Shown piece after piece: positions 17,096 to 24,809 of a DNA stretch of 64,000 bases. The stretch comes from Rubellimicrobium arenae (GTDB lineage Bacteria; Pseudomonadota; Alphaproteobacteria; Rhodobacterales; Rhodobacteraceae). Below the pieces are notes generated by a model that made no database searches, had not been told where the DNA came from, and saw nothing but the letters and a program-made list of their open reading frames with translations. The stretch spans positions 270,921-334,920 of the forward strand of contig NZ_JAFMSS010000006.1 in assembly GCF_017916295.1 (NCBI RefSeq). Reading direction: 5' to 3'. Each line of letters starts with the position of its first letter. Within the stretch, counting starts at the first letter, position 1. A program made the position numbers and the translations under genes.

Positions 17096-17185
17096 AACGC
17101 GGGACTTCCCGGGATGCAAGTGGATGCCGACCTGTCCCGCTGATATCTGGCCGAGAAACGGGCACTGCCGGAAAAGGAGGCGCGC

Positions 17186-17842
17186 GTGACCGACGTCGCG
17201 GACGAACCTGCTCGACCCCGACGGGGGCGTCCTGTCGCACTTTGCCCCGAGCAGCGCCGCGAGCGCATCCTCGACGCCCTGGGCGAGGTGTTCCGGGCGG
17301 CAGGCATGAGCGGCACGACCATGGCCGCCGTCGCCCGCCAGGCCGGCATGTCCAAGCGCACGCTGTATGACGTCTTCAGCGACCGGGCGGCGCTGTTCGG
17401 CGCCTATCTCCAGCGGCTGCGGAGCGACTTCGTGCAGCCTCTGGACGAGGCCGCTCTCCATCTCCCGCTCGAGGAGCGGCTGCGGCACCTGCTCGCGCCC
17501 CGATCCTGCCCCACCTCCTTCGACCTGCCACTCGCGATCCTCAGGGCGATGATCGCCGAAGCGCCGGAACGTCCGGACATGGCGCGCAGCTTCCTGGACG
17601 AGGGCCCGCGCGCGATCCAGGCTCTGATTCGCGCCGAACTCGACCGGGCGGTTGCCCGGGGCGAGATCGGGATCGCGGACACGGGCGCGGCCGCGACGCT
17701 GCTCAGCGACATGATTCGCCCCAGTCCGCTCGAAGTGCTGATCGATCCTGGCGAGTTGCCGGACGACCCGGCGGTCCAGGCCAGGTTCAACCTGGCCATC
17801 GAGGTCTTCCTCCGCGGCATCGCCTGCCCGGAGCTGCGCTAG
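17186..17842 (+). CDS. TetR/AcrR family regulator, probable efflux repressor
   Basis: A 218-residue one-component repressor. The N-terminal helix-turn-helix is RERILDALGEVFRAAGMSGTTMAAVARQAGMSKRTLYDVFSDRAALF (about residues 25-71). The C-terminal helical domain is a ligand/dimer domain without a specific family hallmark. The start is GTG 17186, supported by AAGGAGG six bases upstream; no ATG gives a suitable N-terminus. It is divergent from the RND adaptor/permease operon, an arrangement that nearly always means local repression of the pump. Confidence 0.9.
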   Translation: MTDVADEPARPRRGRPVALCPEQRRERILDALGEVFRAAGMSGTTMAAVARQAGMSKRTLYDVFSDRAALFGAYLQRLRSDFVQPLDEAALHLPLEERLRHLLAPRSCPTSFDLPLAILRAMIAEAPERPDMARSFLDEGPRAIQALIRAELDRAVARGEIGIADTGAAATLLSDMIRPSPLEVLIDPGELPDDPAVQARFNLAIEVFLRGIACPELR

Positions 17843-17871
17843 GCCCGAAGGTCGCCCAAGGGCCGGAATAC

Positions 17872-17903
17872 AAAAAGCGGGCAGCCCTGTTCGGGCCGCC
17901 CGC
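17872..17903 (-). terminator. Rho-independent terminator of the beta-barrel gene
   Basis: Read on the minus strand, GCGGGC-G-GCCC pairs with GGGC-T-GCCCGC around a 5-base loop with one mismatch, followed by TTTTT. It lies 72 bases after the outer-membrane gene stop. Confidence 0.8.
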
Positions 17904-17974
17904 GTTCCAAGACTGACGTCAGCTTGCCGGGATGCGTCCGACGGACCGGAGCCGCCGGACGCCCCTGGTCCAGC

Positions 17975-18640
17975 TTAGAACCGGTAGGAGGCGCGGACGC
18001 CCACGGTGGTCAGGCCGGAGTCGATGTCGTCGTCATCGAGGTCGAACTCGTGGCGCAGCACCTCGCCGCCGACGCTGAAGCGGTCGTTCACGGCGTATTC
18101 CACGCCGCCGCCGAAGTAGTAGCCGTCAGCGTTGTCCTCGCCGGTGCTGGCCAGCTCGTCGGAGAACATCGCATTGGCGTAGCCTGCGGTCGCGTAGGGG
18201 AGCACGCGGCCCGCGTCGTAACCCACGCGGACGCCCGCCCGGGCCACGGCCTCGAGATCGGCGCCGGCGTTGTACGAGGTGGCGCCATTGTCGTCGTCAG
18301 CTTCCAGGTCGGCCCAGTCGTAGGCCAGCTCGGCGCCCGCGACGATGCGCCCGAAGTCGCGCATATAGCCGGCATGCAGGCCGCCCACGGCGCCGTCGAA
18401 GTCGGCGTCATCGGTGATGCCGTCGTCAACTTCGTAGCCGAGCTGGCCATAGGACAGCTGGCCACCCAGGTAGAACCCGCTCCAGTCGGCGGAGGGCGCG
18501 GGCGCGGCGGTCACGACGACCGGAGCCGGCGCGGCGACCGGCGTTTCAGCGACCACGGGGGCAAAGCCGCCCGCGAGGGCCGGAACGGCGACGGCGGACA
18601 GCAGGGCGCCAGCAGCCAGCGCACGGGTGCGATGGGACAT
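17975..18640 (-). CDS. Outer-membrane beta-barrel protein (Omp25/31-like)
   Basis: A 221-residue porin-like surface protein. A signal peptide (LAAGALLSAVAVPALAGG, cleavage near residue 23) is followed by an Ala/Pro/Val-rich linker. An eight-strand-type barrel begins at DWSGFYLGGQLSYGQLGYEV, the hallmark opening of the alphaproteobacterial Omp25/31 family, and ends with the aromatic C-terminus VGVRASYRF needed for BAM insertion. Acidic loops (DDDNGATS, DLDDDDIDSG) are prominent. AGGAA lies before the ATG. A terminator follows, so it is monocistronic. A perfect dyad 118 bases upstream, shared with the divergent TetR gene, suggests regulation by that protein. Confidence 0.9.
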   Translation of the reverse strand: MSHRTRALAAGALLSAVAVPALAGGFAPVVAETPVAAPAPVVVTAAPAPSADWSGFYLGGQLSYGQLGYEVDDGITDDADFDGAVGGLHAGYMRDFGRIVAGAELAYDWADLEADDDNGATSYNAGADLEAVARAGVRVGYDAGRVLPYATAGYANAMFSDELASTGEDNADGYYFGGGVEYAVNDRFSVGGEVLRHEFDLDDDDIDSGLTTVGVRASYRF

Positions 18641-18983
18641 GATCGATTCCTTTCTTGGTGATCGGCTGCGCGCGTTGGGCAGCCGGGGCGGGTCTCATCC
18701 GCTCTGCAGCCTAGTTAGAGGCCTCAGCCGGGGCCCACAAGTGTCCGAAGCGCATTTCTTGAACGATAGCGTTCAAGTAATATTTCATGTTGCAACAGCC
18801 TCGGGCGATGGTGCGCCGACCCTGTCCATCCGGACGGGTCCGCAGGGGTGTGCCCACGCGGCCGTTCCCAAGTTTCTTCTTCCTGTCAGGCTGTTATCAT
18901 TCACCCGCAGGTTGGTGCGGCCTGCTATCCAAGGCGTGACAGCACCCGATCCGGGCCAGAAACCCAGAAACATGGAGTTCGAC
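18641..18983. other. Divergent promoter region, beta-barrel and TetR genes
   Basis: About 343 bases between divergent genes. It holds a perfect 20-base dyad at 18758-18777 next to an AT-rich patch (18778-18796) likely to contain a promoter. I saw no further small gene. Confidence 0.5.
18758..18777. promoter_or_regulatory. Perfect 8+4+8 dyad, candidate TetR operator
   Basis: CTTGAACG, a 4-base ATAG centre, then CGTTCAAG: both arms are perfectly complementary. It sits in an AT-rich patch 118 bases upstream of the outer-membrane gene and 207 bases upstream of the TetR gene. Its size fits a TetR dimer. Confidence 0.6.
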
Positions 18984-19667
18984 ATGACCATGCCCGATGA
19001 GCCGTCCAACGGCCCTCCGGCGCACCGGCGAATGCGTGGGCGACCGGTCGATCCCTCCAAACGCGAGGCCGTGCTCGCGGCGGCGCGGGACCAGTTCCTT
19101 CATCGCGGCTACGAAGGGCTGTCGATCGAAGGCGTGGCCGCGACGGCGGGGGTGGCCAAGGGCACCATCTACAAGAGCTTCCCCGACAAGGAGAGCCTGT
19201 TCGAGGCCGTCATCGCCCGTGAGGTTCGCGCCATCACCGACCCCGACGGGGGCGGCGCCATCACGGACTGCAGCTTCCGGGACCGGCTCATCGCCTTCGG
19301 GCTGCGGCTCGTCGCACGCTCGACGGACCCGGCGCTGAACGCCTCGACCGCTCTCTTCCGCATGGAATCGATGCGTCGCCCCGAACTGGCCCACAAGGTC
19401 TATGAACTCGGGGCGGCCCGTGTTCTGGACGAACTGGCGCGGCTCATCGCCGAGGGCGCCGCGGAAGGGGCCATCGCCCCCGACGACCTCAGGCTTGCCG
19501 CCGAGGATCTGACGGGCCTATGGCATCGGGCGGAGGTCGAGCGCCTGCGACATGGGATCGTCGAGCGGATCGATCCCGAGGATCTCCGGAGCCGAGTGGT
19601 GCGGGGGGTGGACCTCTTCCTTCGAGCCCATGCTCCACGGTCGACCGACCTCAACCTCAGGGACTGA
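18984..19667 (+). CDS. TetR/AcrR family transcriptional regulator
   Basis: A 227-residue one-component regulator. The helix-turn-helix segment is SKREAVLAAARDQFLHRGYEGLSIEGVAATAGVAKGTIYKSFPDKESLFEAVI (about residues 24-76). The C-terminal domain (LTGLWHRAEVERLRHGI, VVRGVDLFLRAH) resembles the AefR/YbjK-type C-terminal helices. Candidate ATGs are at 18972, 18984 and 18990; GGAG six bases before 18984 decides the start. It is divergent from the outer-membrane barrel gene and a perfect dyad lies between them. A regulator of envelope permeability is a reasonable inference, not shown. Confidence 0.85.
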   Translation: MTMPDEPSNGPPAHRRMRGRPVDPSKREAVLAAARDQFLHRGYEGLSIEGVAATAGVAKGTIYKSFPDKESLFEAVIAREVRAITDPDGGGAITDCSFRDRLIAFGLRLVARSTDPALNASTALFRMESMRRPELAHKVYELGAARVLDELARLIAEGAAEGAIAPDDLRLAAEDLTGLWHRAEVERLRHGIVERIDPEDLRSRVVRGVDLFLRAHAPRSTDLNLRD

Positions 19668-19703
19668 CCGGCCTTGGACGGCCTGCCGGGCCAACAGACA
19701 TAA

Positions 19704-19727
19704 GGGGCGCCGGTGTCCCGGCGCCCC
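19704..19727. terminator. Strong hairpin between convergent genes
   Basis: GGGGCGCCGG (19704-19713) and CCGGCGCCCC (19718-19727) form a perfect 10-bp stem with a 4-base loop, 36 bases after the TetR stop. The minus-strand secreted-protein gene also ends toward it. There is no long T-tract. Confidence 0.6.
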
Positions 19728-19766
19728 GGCGCCCCGTTGCGCAGACCAGCCTGCGCGTGCCTCACT

Positions 19767-19838
<72 letters not shown>

Positions 19839-19840
<2 letters not shown>

Positions 19841-20165
19841 AGCGGACGCGAACGACCTGTTGCGCCACCACGTCGCCATCGACCTTCAGCACGGCCAGGA
19901 CGTCCCTGGTGTAGGCCGGGGCGAGCGAGATCTTCACGTCGGTGTTGGCACCGGCCCGCACCGTGCGGGAGCCCAGCAGGCGACCCTCTTGTCCGGTCCG
20001 GTAATCGTAGACCTCGACCACGCCGGCGCCGCTGGAGACCACGGTTCCCAGTTGGATGAGATTGCTGGAGCTCTGCACCTCGTTGAAGCCGAAGTAGCTG
20101 CTGGCCGACGCCACGCCTGCGGTTGCGACAAAGGCGGCGGCAAGAAGGGGAAGAAGCTTGGTCAT
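19839..20165 (-). CDS. Small secreted protein of unknown function
   Basis: A 108-residue product with a clear signal peptide (MTKLLPLLAAAFVATAGVASA, cleavage near residue 21). The mature part of about 87 residues looks all-beta (LIQLGTVVSSGAGVVEVYDY, DVKISLAPAYTRDVLAVLKVDG). It ends in QQVVRVR. The frame extends 19 codons upstream, but ATG 20165 with AAAGG before it gives the proper signal peptide. The stop codon overlaps the end of a hexanucleotide repeat. A 5' leader hairpin and an AT-rich dyad lie upstream. I do not recognise a named family; a periplasmic location is inferred from the signal peptide. Confidence 0.75.
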
Positions 20166-20186
20166 GATAGTGCCTTTCAGGGATAT

Positions 20187-20218
20187 GGCGGAAGCGCAGG
20201 GAGAGCAGCGCCTCCGCC
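20187..20218 (-). promoter_or_regulatory. Leader hairpin before the small secreted-protein gene
   Basis: GGCGGAAGCGC (20187-20197) and GCGCCTCCGCC (20208-20218) form an 11-bp inverted repeat with one mismatch and a 10-base loop. It would lie in the untranslated leader about 22-53 bases before the start codon. It may stabilise the mRNA or attenuate transcription. Confidence 0.45.
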
Positions 20219-20222
20219 ACAT

Positions 20223-21111
20223 CGATTTTGCTAGCAGCGTGGATCTCTCAAGTAGGATGGAACTGGTGACATAGTATGAAAATGAATACTATTGGGTGAC
20301 CACCCTCAAAGATCGACTGAAAACCTCAGGAAATTGGCACATGTGCGATCCTGCACATCAGGTGGGCCCCAAACGGCCTGACGTTTCGTCCCCCTGAGCC
20401 TTGCCAAGCATCCTATGCGGCCCGCGCCGCGTTCAGCGGCGTAGGATCGAGTTGGCCATCGACCTGCACCCTGGGGCTCGTTCAATGCCCAAGCCGGACG
20501 GCTTTCCTTGATGCGGCGTGCGGCCCCAACCGGCAGCTGACCTGACGGGCTGAGCTGGTCGGACCTGCACACCCAACGCAGGAGGCAAAGCAGTAGAACG
20601 CGCGGTGATCCAGGAACGTCGACCGACCTTCGGCAACCCTCGGAGGCGGCTTGAGCTCAACCTCTCCGCCAGGTGGTCACGATCCCGGCGAACCCCGTCG
20701 GGACTGGACCGACCCTGCAATGCCATGACCTGGCAACGATCGGGCTTGGCCTTGGCACTGCTGCGCGATTATCTGCCCGCCCCCTGCGAAAGCGCCTGAC
20801 CTCCAACGTCCAAAGAGGGCACCAGACGCTGGGCTTCAGGCCAAAGGACCTTCAGGATCCACCGTCGCGAAGCCCGATGGATTTGTGCCAGCCAGACGGG
20901 AGCCCGAGGTGCTCACGGACTGGCGGCCGACGCACGCGAGCATCAGGAAGACAGTGCCGTTCCCAAGCATGACTGACCTGACCAAGGCCGACAACAGGCG
21001 CGGCACGGCACCATTTGGAACAAGGCCACATCAGTCATCCGGCCCTGTCTGCGACCAGAGACCTGCCCGACACCGGGCGATCTGATCGTCTGCCAATCTT
21101 CGGGGGAAGAG
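20223..21111. other. About 890 bases without a recognisable gene
   Basis: The region between the small secreted-protein gene and tRNA-Leu. Open frames here are short, overlap one another and lack the third-position G/C bias seen in neighbouring genes. None has a ribosome site or a protein family I recognise. GC is lower than in the surrounding genes. Its left end holds an AT-rich dyad. It could be decayed coding DNA, an old insertion, or the site of an RNA gene that I cannot identify by eye. Confidence 0.5.
20271..20292. promoter_or_regulatory. AT-rich dyad upstream of the small secreted-protein gene
   Basis: ATAGTAT (20271-20277) and ATACTAT (20286-20292) are perfect inverted arms over an 8-base AT-rich centre. 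The dyad is flanked by GGTGAC on both sides (20265-20270 and 20295-20300). In this GC-rich genome such a patch is a likely promoter or operator. Confidence 0.4.
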
Positions 21112-21198
21112 TGGTGCCCAGGAGAGGACTCGAACCTCCACGTCCTTTCGGACACTGGTACCTGAAACCAGCGCGTCTACCAATTCCACCACCTGGGC
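21112..21198 (-). tRNA. tRNA-Leu (anticodon CAG)
   Basis: On the minus strand a complete cloverleaf is visible. The acceptor GCCCAGG pairs with CCTGGGC. The anticodon stem CTGGT/ACCAG holds a 7-base loop with anticodon CAG. A long class II variable arm, a T-arm with TTCGAGT and an encoded 3' CCA complete it. Length is 87 bases including CCA. The CAG anticodon reads CUG, a dominant leucine codon in this GC-rich genome. Confidence 0.95.
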
Positions 21199-21315
21199 AC
21201 GGGGTGTGGCCGGGGTCTTACGGGGAGTGGCGAGGGGTGTCAACAGGGGGCGGATGCGCTTGCTCGCGCTTTCTGTCGGCGGTAGATGCGTTGCGACACG
21301 GAAAAGGGGATGCCC

Positions 21316-22296
21316 ATGGCGAAGCTGGTCACGATCTTCGGGGGCTCGGGCTTCCTGGGGCGCTACATCGCCCGGCGAATGGCCAAGGACGGCTGGCGGG
21401 TGCGCGTCGCCGTGCGTCGCCCGGACGGGGCAGGCTTCGTCCGCATGTATGGCCATGTCGGCCAGGTGCTTCCCTGGGCGTGCAACATCCGGGACGACGA
21501 ATCGGTGCGGGCGGCGCTTCAGGGCGCGGATGCGGCGATCAACTGCGTCGGCACCTTCGACCGGGGCGGCCGCAACTCCTTCCAGGCCGTGCATGTGGAG
21601 GGCGCGGCCCGCATCGCCCGCATCTGCCTCGAACTCGGCGTGCGTCGCATGGTGCACATCTCCGCGCTGGGCGCTTCGGCCGAAGGGGGCAGCGAATACG
21701 CCCGCTCCAAGGCCGAAGGCGAAGCCGCGGTGCTCGACTCCATGCCGCATGCGGTGATCCTGCGGCCTTCGATCCTCTTCGGTCACGAGGACTCGTTCTT
21801 CAACCGTTTCGCCAGCATGGCCGCGCGCGGACCGATCCTGCCGCTCATCGGGGCCGGGACGCATTTCCAGCCGGTCTGGGTGGACGACGTGGCGGCGGCT
21901 GCGGCGATGGGGGCGACCGGGCAGGCCGCCCCTGGCATCTATGAGCTGGGCGGGCCCGAGGTCATGACCTTCCGCGAGCTCATGGACAAGATGCTCCACA
22001 TCACCCGCCGCCGGAGGCTCGTGATCGGCCTGCCGTTCTGGCTGGGCGGAATCATGGGTTCGGTCTTCGACACCGGCCGGGCCCTGACGGGCGGGCTGGC
22101 TCCGGCGCCGATCACCCGCGATCAGGTGGCCTCCCTGCGCACCGACAACGTCGTCTCCGCGGGCGCGCGTGGCCTCGAGGCGCTGGGCATCGTGCCCACG
22201 GCCATGGACGTGGTCCTGCCCGACTACCTGTGGCGTTTCCGGCCCTCGGGCCAGTATGCTGCTCTCAAGGAATCCGCGCGCAACCTCCGCAGCTGA
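21316..22296 (+). CDS. Complex I NDUFA9 subunit family protein (atypical SDR)
   Basis: A 326-residue extended/atypical short-chain dehydrogenase-like protein. It has an N-terminal NAD(P)-binding motif TIFGGSGFLGRYIARRM and the segments VGTFDRGGRNSFQAVHVEGA and SALGASAEGGSEYARSKAEGE. These are characteristic of bacterial relatives of the mitochondrial complex I accessory subunit NDUFA9. ATG 21316 has AAAGGGG six bases upstream and is preferred over ATG 21310. Bacterial members are usually annotated from homology only; a role in respiratory complex assembly or in quinone metabolism is unproven. uppP follows 31 bases later, so they may be cotranscribed. Confidence 0.9.
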   Translation: MAKLVTIFGGSGFLGRYIARRMAKDGWRVRVAVRRPDGAGFVRMYGHVGQVLPWACNIRDDESVRAALQGADAAINCVGTFDRGGRNSFQAVHVEGAARIARICLELGVRRMVHISALGASAEGGSEYARSKAEGEAAVLDSMPHAVILRPSILFGHEDSFFNRFASMAARGPILPLIGAGTHFQPVWVDDVAAAAAMGATGQAAPGIYELGGPEVMTFRELMDKMLHITRRRRLVIGLPFWLGGIMGSVFDTGRALTGGLAPAPITRDQVASLRTDNVVSAGARGLEALGIVPTAMDVVLPDYLWRFRPSGQYAALKESARNLRS

Positions 22297-22327
22297 CGCG
22301 CGCCCCTCTTCTCATCGGACCTGACCC

Positions 22328-23134
22328 ATGACCCTGCCAGAGGCCGTCACGGCCGTCTTCCTCGGGCTTCTCGAGGGAGCGACCGAGTTCATTCCCGTGT
22401 CATCGACGGGCCATCTCCTGCTTGCCGGCCACTTCCTGGGCTTCGAGAGCAGCGGCAAGACCTTCGAGGTGGTGATCCAGCTCGGGGCCGTGCTGGCCAT
22501 CGTCATCGCCTACTTCGCAAAGCTCGTCTGGGTCTTCGGCTCTGCGCCCCGCGACCCGGCGGCGCGGCGGTTCATCGGGGCGGTGCTCCTGGCCTTTCTG
22601 CCGGCGGCGGTGCTGGGCGCGGCGCTCCACGACGTCATCAAGACCGTTCTCTTCGAAACGCCCCGCCTGATCGCAATCATGCTGATCCTGGGGGGGATCG
22701 TGCTTCTCCTCGTGGACCGGCTGCCGCTGCGTCCGCGTTACGACGAGGCGGATCGCCTGCCCTTCGGGACCGCGCTGGGCATCGGTCTCTGCCAGTGCCT
22801 GGCGCTCGTGCCGGGTGTGTCGCGTTCCGGCTCCACGATCGTGGGGGCCTTGCTCCTCGGCGTCTCCAAGCGCGCGGCAGCCGAGTTTTCCTTCTTTCTG
22901 TCGCTTCCGACGATGGGCGGGGCCGTGGCCTTCGACCTTTACAAGAACCGCGACGTTCTGAGCTTCGACGATGTCGGGCTCATTGCGATCGGCTTTGCGG
23001 CCGCGTTCCTGAGCGGCCTCCTCGTGGTCCGCGGGCTCCTGGGATTCGTGAGCCGGCGTGGTTACGGCGTCTTCGGCTGGTGGCGCATCGTTGTCGGAAC
23101 CGTTGCGCTGATCCTTCTTTCATTGAGGTTCTGA
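22328..23134 (+). CDS. uppP: Undecaprenyl-diphosphate phosphatase
   Basis: An integral-membrane phosphatase that recycles undecaprenyl diphosphate to the monophosphate carrier for peptidoglycan and other surface glycans; extra copies give bacitracin resistance. The 268 residues contain both hallmark segments, LGLLEGATEFIPVSSTGHL (13-31) and LVPGVSRSGSTIVGAL (about 158-173), and about eight hydrophobic helices. The length matches BacA/UppP. ATG 22328 follows the NDUFA9-like gene closely. Confidence 0.96.
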   Translation: MTLPEAVTAVFLGLLEGATEFIPVSSTGHLLLAGHFLGFESSGKTFEVVIQLGAVLAIVIAYFAKLVWVFGSAPRDPAARRFIGAVLLAFLPAAVLGAALHDVIKTVLFETPRLIAIMLILGGIVLLLVDRLPLRPRYDEADRLPFGTALGIGLCQCLALVPGVSRSGSTIVGALLLGVSKRAAAEFSFFLSLPTMGGAVAFDLYKNRDVLSFDDVGLIAIGFAAAFLSGLLVVRGLLGFVSRRGYGVFGWWRIVVGTVALILLSLRF

Positions 23135-23141
23135 AATATAA

Positions 23142-23158
23142 GGTCAGTATCACTGACC
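23142..23158. promoter_or_regulatory. Inverted repeat upstream of gltD, site 1
   Basis: GGTCAGT-ATC-ACTGACC, 7-base perfect arms around a 3-base centre, in an AT-rich stretch after uppP. It shares the pattern GTCAG-N5-CTGAC with site 2. Confidence 0.5.
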
Positions 23159-23217
23159 AAATAAGAGGTAAGTGGAGCCTTTCTATTCGCCAAAGGGTCA
23201 GAAAATATCCGGTTTAG

Positions 23218-23232
23218 GTCAGCATTGCTGAC
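23218..23232. promoter_or_regulatory. Inverted repeat upstream of gltD, site 2
   Basis: GTCAGCA-T-TGCTGAC, a perfect 15-base dyad ending 60 bases before the gltD start. Its centre is 75 bases from that of site 1, about seven helical turns. A single GTCAG half-site lies between them at 23197-23201. Confidence 0.5.
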
Positions 23233-23292
23233 TTGCCTTGCCGGGCTGCGTGCCGTATGGCCATCTCCGACCCAGCGTCAGGAGGATGCGTC

Positions 23293-24732
23293 GTGGCCGT
23301 CGAGAAAATGCTCAAGTTCGTGACCGTCGGCCGCGACATGCCCCAGAAGCGGCAGGCCGACGATCGTCGTCACGACTTCCTCGAAATCTACGGCGACTTC
23401 GCGCAGCCCAAGGCGGCCGAACAGGCCAGCCGGTGCTCCCAATGCGGGGTGCCCTATTGCCAGTCGCATTGCCCGGTGCACCACAACATCCCGGACTGGC
23501 TCCGGATGACGGCCGAAGGGCGGCTTCTCGAAGCCTATGAGATCGCCCAGGCGGCCAACAACTTTCCCGAGTTCACGGGCCGCATCTGCCCCCAGGACCG
23601 GCTTTGCGAAGGCAACTGCGTCATCGAGCAGTCGGGCCATGGCACCGTCACCATCGGCTCGGTCGAGCGCTACATCGCGGACAACGCCTGGAACGAAGGT
23701 TGGGTCAAGCCCATCCGTCCAGCGCACGAACGTGCCGAGTCCGTCGGCATCATCGGCGCGGGTCCGGCGGGGCTGGCCTGTGCCGACACGCTGCGTCGGG
23801 TCGGCGTGCAGGTCACGGTCTATGACCGCTACGACCGGGCTGGCGGCCTGCTGACCTACGGGATCCCGGGCTTCAAGCTCGAGAAGGACGTCGTGATGCG
23901 GCGCATCGATCATCTGCGCGACGGCGGCGTGGAGTTCGTGCTGAACTGCAACGTGGGCGAGGACCTGTCCTTTGATGCGATCCGGGGCCGCCACGATGCC
24001 GTGCTGATCGCCACCGGCGTCTATCGGAGCCGCGAGATCGAGGCGGACGGCGCCGAGGCGCGGGGCGTCGTGCGGGCCATCGACTATCTCACCGCGTCCA
24101 ACAAGAAGCAGTTCGGCGACGAGGTGCGCGAGTTCGACTCGGGCGAGCTTGACGCCTCCGGCAAGCGCGTCGTCGTCATCGGCGGCGGCGATACGGCGAT
24201 GGACTGCGTGCGCACCGCCATCCGGCAAGGCGCCTCGTCGGTGAAGTGCCTATACCGGCGCGACCGGGCCAACATGCCCGGCTCGCAGCGCGAGGTCGCG
24301 AACGCCGAGGAGGAGGGCGTGGAGTTCATGTGGCTTTCCGCGCCCGAAGGCTTCGAGGGCAACGCCGTGAGCGGGGTCCGCGTCCAGCGGATGCGCCTGG
24401 GTGCCCCGGACGCCACCGGCCGCCGCTCGCCCGAGCCGATGGGGGATGTCGTGCTCGAGGGCGCCGACCTGGTGGTCAAGGCCCTGGGCTTTGAGCCCGA
24501 GCCCCTGCCGTCGCTTTGGGGAACGCCCGGCCTCGAGGTGACGCGCTGGGGCACTGTCCGGGCCGAGTTCGGCAGCGGTCGGACGAGCCTCGACGGAGTG
24601 TTCGCCGCAGGCGACATCGTGCGCGGGGCCTCGCTGGTCGTCTGGGCGATCCGGGACGGTCGGGAAGCGGCCGCGGCGATCCTGGGCTACCTTGGCCAGA
24701 GCGCGACGGCGACGCCGGTCGCGGCGGAGTGA
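23293..24732 (+). CDS. gltD: Glutamate synthase (NADPH) small subunit
   Basis: The beta subunit of GOGAT. It passes electrons from NADPH through FAD and iron-sulfur clusters to the large subunit to reduce 2-oxoglutarate plus glutamine-derived ammonia to glutamate. The 479 residues show the N-terminal Cys-rich cluster region (SRCSQCGVPYCQSHCPVHHNIPDW and GRICPQDRLCEGNC). The FAD motif GIIGAGPAGLACADTL, the NADPH motif VVIGGGDTAMDC and the C-terminal GVFAAGDIVRG follow. The start is GTG 23293, with AGGAGG seven bases before it. It belongs with gltB at 26700, but three other genes lie between the two subunits. Paired dyads in its promoter suggest specific control. Confidence 0.95.
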   Translation: MAVEKMLKFVTVGRDMPQKRQADDRRHDFLEIYGDFAQPKAAEQASRCSQCGVPYCQSHCPVHHNIPDWLRMTAEGRLLEAYEIAQAANNFPEFTGRICPQDRLCEGNCVIEQSGHGTVTIGSVERYIADNAWNEGWVKPIRPAHERAESVGIIGAGPAGLACADTLRRVGVQVTVYDRYDRAGGLLTYGIPGFKLEKDVVMRRIDHLRDGGVEFVLNCNVGEDLSFDAIRGRHDAVLIATGVYRSREIEADGAEARGVVRAIDYLTASNKKQFGDEVREFDSGELDASGKRVVVIGGGDTAMDCVRTAIRQGASSVKCLYRRDRANMPGSQREVANAEEEGVEFMWLSAPEGFEGNAVSGVRVQRMRLGAPDATGRRSPEPMGDVVLEGADLVVKALGFEPEPLPSLWGTPGLEVTRWGTVRAEFGSGRTSLDGVFAAGDIVRGASLVVWAIRDGREAAAAILGYLGQSATATPVAAE

Positions 24733-24809
24733 GGGGCGGCAATCGTCCCCTCGACAAGACGCACGACGCCGGGCCTCATGGCCCGGTCATCCCGAACCGA
24801 GGATCCTCC

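Noticed and set aside
12843..17096. A 1417-codon plus-strand open frame across the efflux genes
   Set aside because: It is antisense to the clearly recognisable AcrA/AcrB genes, with His/Gly/Arg-rich composition typical of shadow frames in GC-rich DNA.
20433..20972. Transposase remnant
   Set aside because: The short overlapping frames show no DDE motif or terminal inverted repeats that I could recognise.
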